A stretch of 43,733 nt of DNA from Treponema denticola (lineage in GTDB: Bacteria; Spirochaetota; Spirochaetia; Treponematales; Breznakiellaceae): assembly GCA_020719845.1 (NCBI GenBank), contig DYPP01000005.1:10692-54424 (forward strand), in the 5' to 3' direction. Made by a program: the position numbers and the translations under genes. Under the pieces are notes generated by a model. That model searched no databases. It was given only the letters and a program-made list of their open reading frames with translations, and was not told the origin of the DNA. Positions within the stretch are counted from its first letter, which is position 1. Every line of letters begins with the position of its first letter. Positions 42,084 to 43,733 of this stretch are shown in pieces.

Positions 42084-43733
42084 TTGAAGAAGCTCTCGCA
42101 CAAGCTGGTTCTTTTTGTCGGTGTGGCCATCATCAGCGTGGTCACCGTGGTCGGAGCGCTTTCCCTGTACTTCCTCTACCAGCTCGCCTCGACGGACGCG
42201 GAGCACCTTGAAACATTCCTGATGGAAAAGTACGACGAGGAAATCCGCTGGCAGACCGAACAGGCCAACAGCATGCTGGTGGACATCGGCAAACTCCGCG
42301 ACTCGGGACTGCTGGCCGATGAGCAGGCTTTCACGGTGGCCCAAACCCTGCTCAACGCGCTGCGCTATGGCAAGGAAGGCTATTTTTGGGCCGATACGGT
42401 GGAAGGCGTCAACGTCGTCCACGGCAGCAAGCCGGAAAACATCGGCCGCAACCGGATCAACGACCTGGACGCCAAGGGTTTCAAATTGGTCGCCGCCTTG
42501 ATCGAGAAGGGAAAAGCCGGCGGGGGCTATACGGACTACTACTATCCCCGGCCGGGTTCGGAAGTTGCCGAGCCCAAGCGGGGCTACAGCCTGCTGAACC
42601 CCACCTTCGGCTGGGTGCTGGGCACGGGCAATTACTTTGACGATATCCAGAAAGCCGTTGAACAACAAAGAATCGCCGCCGGGGACAACGTCAAGCGCAT
42701 CGTCGGCCTTGTCACCCTGGCCATCATCCTGATCACCGGCTTGATCATCCTGATCGTGGCTTTTTCCAGCCGGCTGATCACCCGGCCCATCCAGGCGGTC
42801 AGCGCGGCGCTCAAGGAAATCTCCTGCGGCGCCGGGGACCTGACCCAAAAACTGCCCGTCATCGGCCGGGACGAGATCGGCCAGCTGTCGCATTACTTCA
42901 ACGAATTTCTGGCCAGCCTGAATACGACCATGGTGGAAGCCAAAGCCGCGTCCGGAAAGGTGGTGGCGCTGGGCAACCAGATGCGCGCCAACGCGGATGA
43001 TCTAAAAAAATCGACCCGGGAAATCCACGGCGGCGTCGACCAGATGCGCAGCAAGGTGGGCGACCAGGCCCAGAGCATCAGCGGCACTTCTTCCGCGGTG
43101 GAGCAGATTGCCCGCAACATCGAGTCCCTCAGCCAGCAGATCGAAGCCCAGGCTTCCAACGTCACCGAGTCTTCCGCCAGCATCGAAGAAATGGTTGGCA
43201 ACATCCGGTCGGTCACGCACAACCTGTCCATCACCTCGGAACAATTCGCCCAGCTCGTCGACGCTTCCCGGGTCGGGCGGGAAAAGATCGACGGCGTGGC
43301 CCAGAGCGCCCAGAGCGCCCAGACGCACTCGGACCACCTGATCGAAGCCAACGCCATCATCCAGTCCATCGCCAGCCAGACCAACCTGCTGGCCATGAAC
43401 GCCGCCATCGAGGCCGCCCACGCCGGGGACGCGGGCCGGGGCTTTACCGTCGTGGCCGAAGAGATCCGCAAGCTCGCGGAAAACGCTTCCAACCAGTCCA
43501 AAGAGATTGAAGGCAACCTGCGGCGGATCAAAGAAACCATCGACCTGGTCGTCACGAGTTCCGGCGACGCGGGCAGCGCTTTTTCCAACATCGAACAACT
43601 GGTGCGCCGGGTCGAAAACCTGGTCACCGAGATTCAGCAGGCCATGCAGGAGCAGAACGAGGGCAACCAGCAGGTACTGGAATCGCTGAAGGACATGCAG
43701 AACATCACCACCGAGGTCAAGGACGGCTCGGGC
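42084..43733 (+). CDS. Methyl-accepting chemotaxis protein with a single Cache domain (partial)
   Basis: A transmembrane chemoreceptor, 550 residues visible, open at the window end. TM1 is at about 8-31. A periplasmic single-Cache (sCache_2-like) sensor at about 35-195 contains [10 protein letters not shown] and [19 protein letters not shown]2 is at about 205-228, HAMP at about 230-285, and then a coiled-coil signalling domain. The conserved hairpin tip is present at about 429-466 ([20 protein letters not shown], then [19 protein letters not shown]), which binds CheA and CheW. sCache_2 sensors typically bind small organic acids, but the ligand is not known. Start: TTG at 42084 with AAGGAG 6 bases upstream. 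An in-frame ATG at 42057 has no ribosome site. Confidence 0.95.
   Translation, partial: MKKLSHKLVLFVGVAIISVVTVVGALSLYFLYQLASTDAEHLETFLMEKYDEEIRWQTEQANSMLVDIGKLRDSGLLADEQAFTVAQTLLNALRYGKEGYFWADTVEGVNVVHGSKPENIGRNRINDLDAKGFKLVAALIEKGKAGGGYTDYYYPRPGSEVAEPKRGYSLLNPTFGWVLGTGNYFDDIQKAVEQQRIAAGDNVKRIVGLVTLAIILITGLIILIVAFSSRLITRPIQAVSAALKEISCGAGDLTQKLPVIGRDEIGQLSHYFNEFLASLNTTMVEAKAASGKVVALGNQMRANADDLKKSTREIHGGVDQMRSKVGDQAQSISGTSSAVEQIARNIESLSQQIEAQASNVTESSASIEEMVGNIRSVTHNLSITSEQFAQLVDASRVGREKIDGVAQSAQSAQTHSDHLIEANAIIQSIASQTNLLAMNAAIEAAHAGDAGRGFTVVAEEIRKLAENASNQSKEIEGNLRRIKETIDLVVTSSGDAGSAFSNIEQLVRRVENLVTEIQQAMQEQNEGNQQVLESLKDMQNITTEVKDGSG

Overview
The window is a 43.7 kb piece of a GC-rich bacterial chromosome with tightly packed genes on both strands. 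I see no RNA gene, insertion sequence, phage gene, origin or CRISPR array. The best guess at the host is a GC-rich spirochaete (Spirochaetota). The main clue is the signal-peptide ends of the two substrate-binding proteins (FASGASE and FAAGSNE), a style common in Treponema/Spirochaeta-type binding proteins. This is inference, not proof. No stretch over about 300 bases lacks a gene. The longest gaps are 25802-26013, 21587-21788, 33204-33375, 41152-41304 and 29565-29707, and each looks like a promoter region.

Layout. 1-6567: the end of a family-4 glycosyltransferase converges on a minus-strand group reading CDP-alcohol phosphatidyltransferase, membrane-anchored sulfatase/LTA-synthase-like enzyme, MFS transporter and aconitase. 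6664-10076: a SAM methyltransferase and glycogen phosphorylase (glgP) on plus. 10085-12433: a small PGPGW-type membrane protein and a long-chain acyl-CoA ligase on minus. 12553-13404: formamidopyrimidine-DNA glycosylase on plus.

13446-25801 is the centre of interest, a complete carbon-phosphorus (C-P) lyase locus. On minus, phnG-H-I-J-K-M, a hexapeptide-repeat acyltransferase, phnL and a PHP-phosphoesterase/inositol-monophosphatase fusion run almost without gaps, mostly with 1-4 base stop/start overlaps. Divergently on plus lies the phosphonate importer phnD-C-E-E, and convergent with it a 2H phosphodiesterase. Neither phnP nor phnN is in the window. The PHP domain is a good candidate for the PhnPP type of cyclic-phosphate dihydrolase, which turns 5-phosphoribosyl 1,2-cyclic phosphate into ribose 5-phosphate through ribose 2,5-bisphosphate. 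The fused IMPase domain is a plausible dedicated phosphatase for that route. This is the strongest candidate here for an undescribed arrangement.

26014-29073: a sugar ABC importer (binding protein carrying a one-base frameshift, two permeases, no ATPase). 29103-33203: an Lrp/AsnC regulator divergent from serA-serC and a FemAB/GNAT-like protein. 33376-34440: an exported DUF1028 protein with a membrane tail. 34471-38859: a GH2 beta-galactosidase and an NAD(P)-dependent epimerase-like protein on minus. 38906-41151: a zinc-dependent phospholipase C-like protein and a UMF1-family MFS transporter on minus. 41305-41958: a hemolysin-III-family membrane protein. 42084 to the end: a methyl-accepting chemotaxis protein cut by the window edge.

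A recurring regulatory theme is that several genes have a -10 box only 6-10 bases from the start codon and no Shine-Dalgarno sequence, as expected for leaderless mRNAs. Others have strong AGGAG sites, and three of these use TTG starts (phnH, the DUF1028 gene, the chemotaxis receptor).
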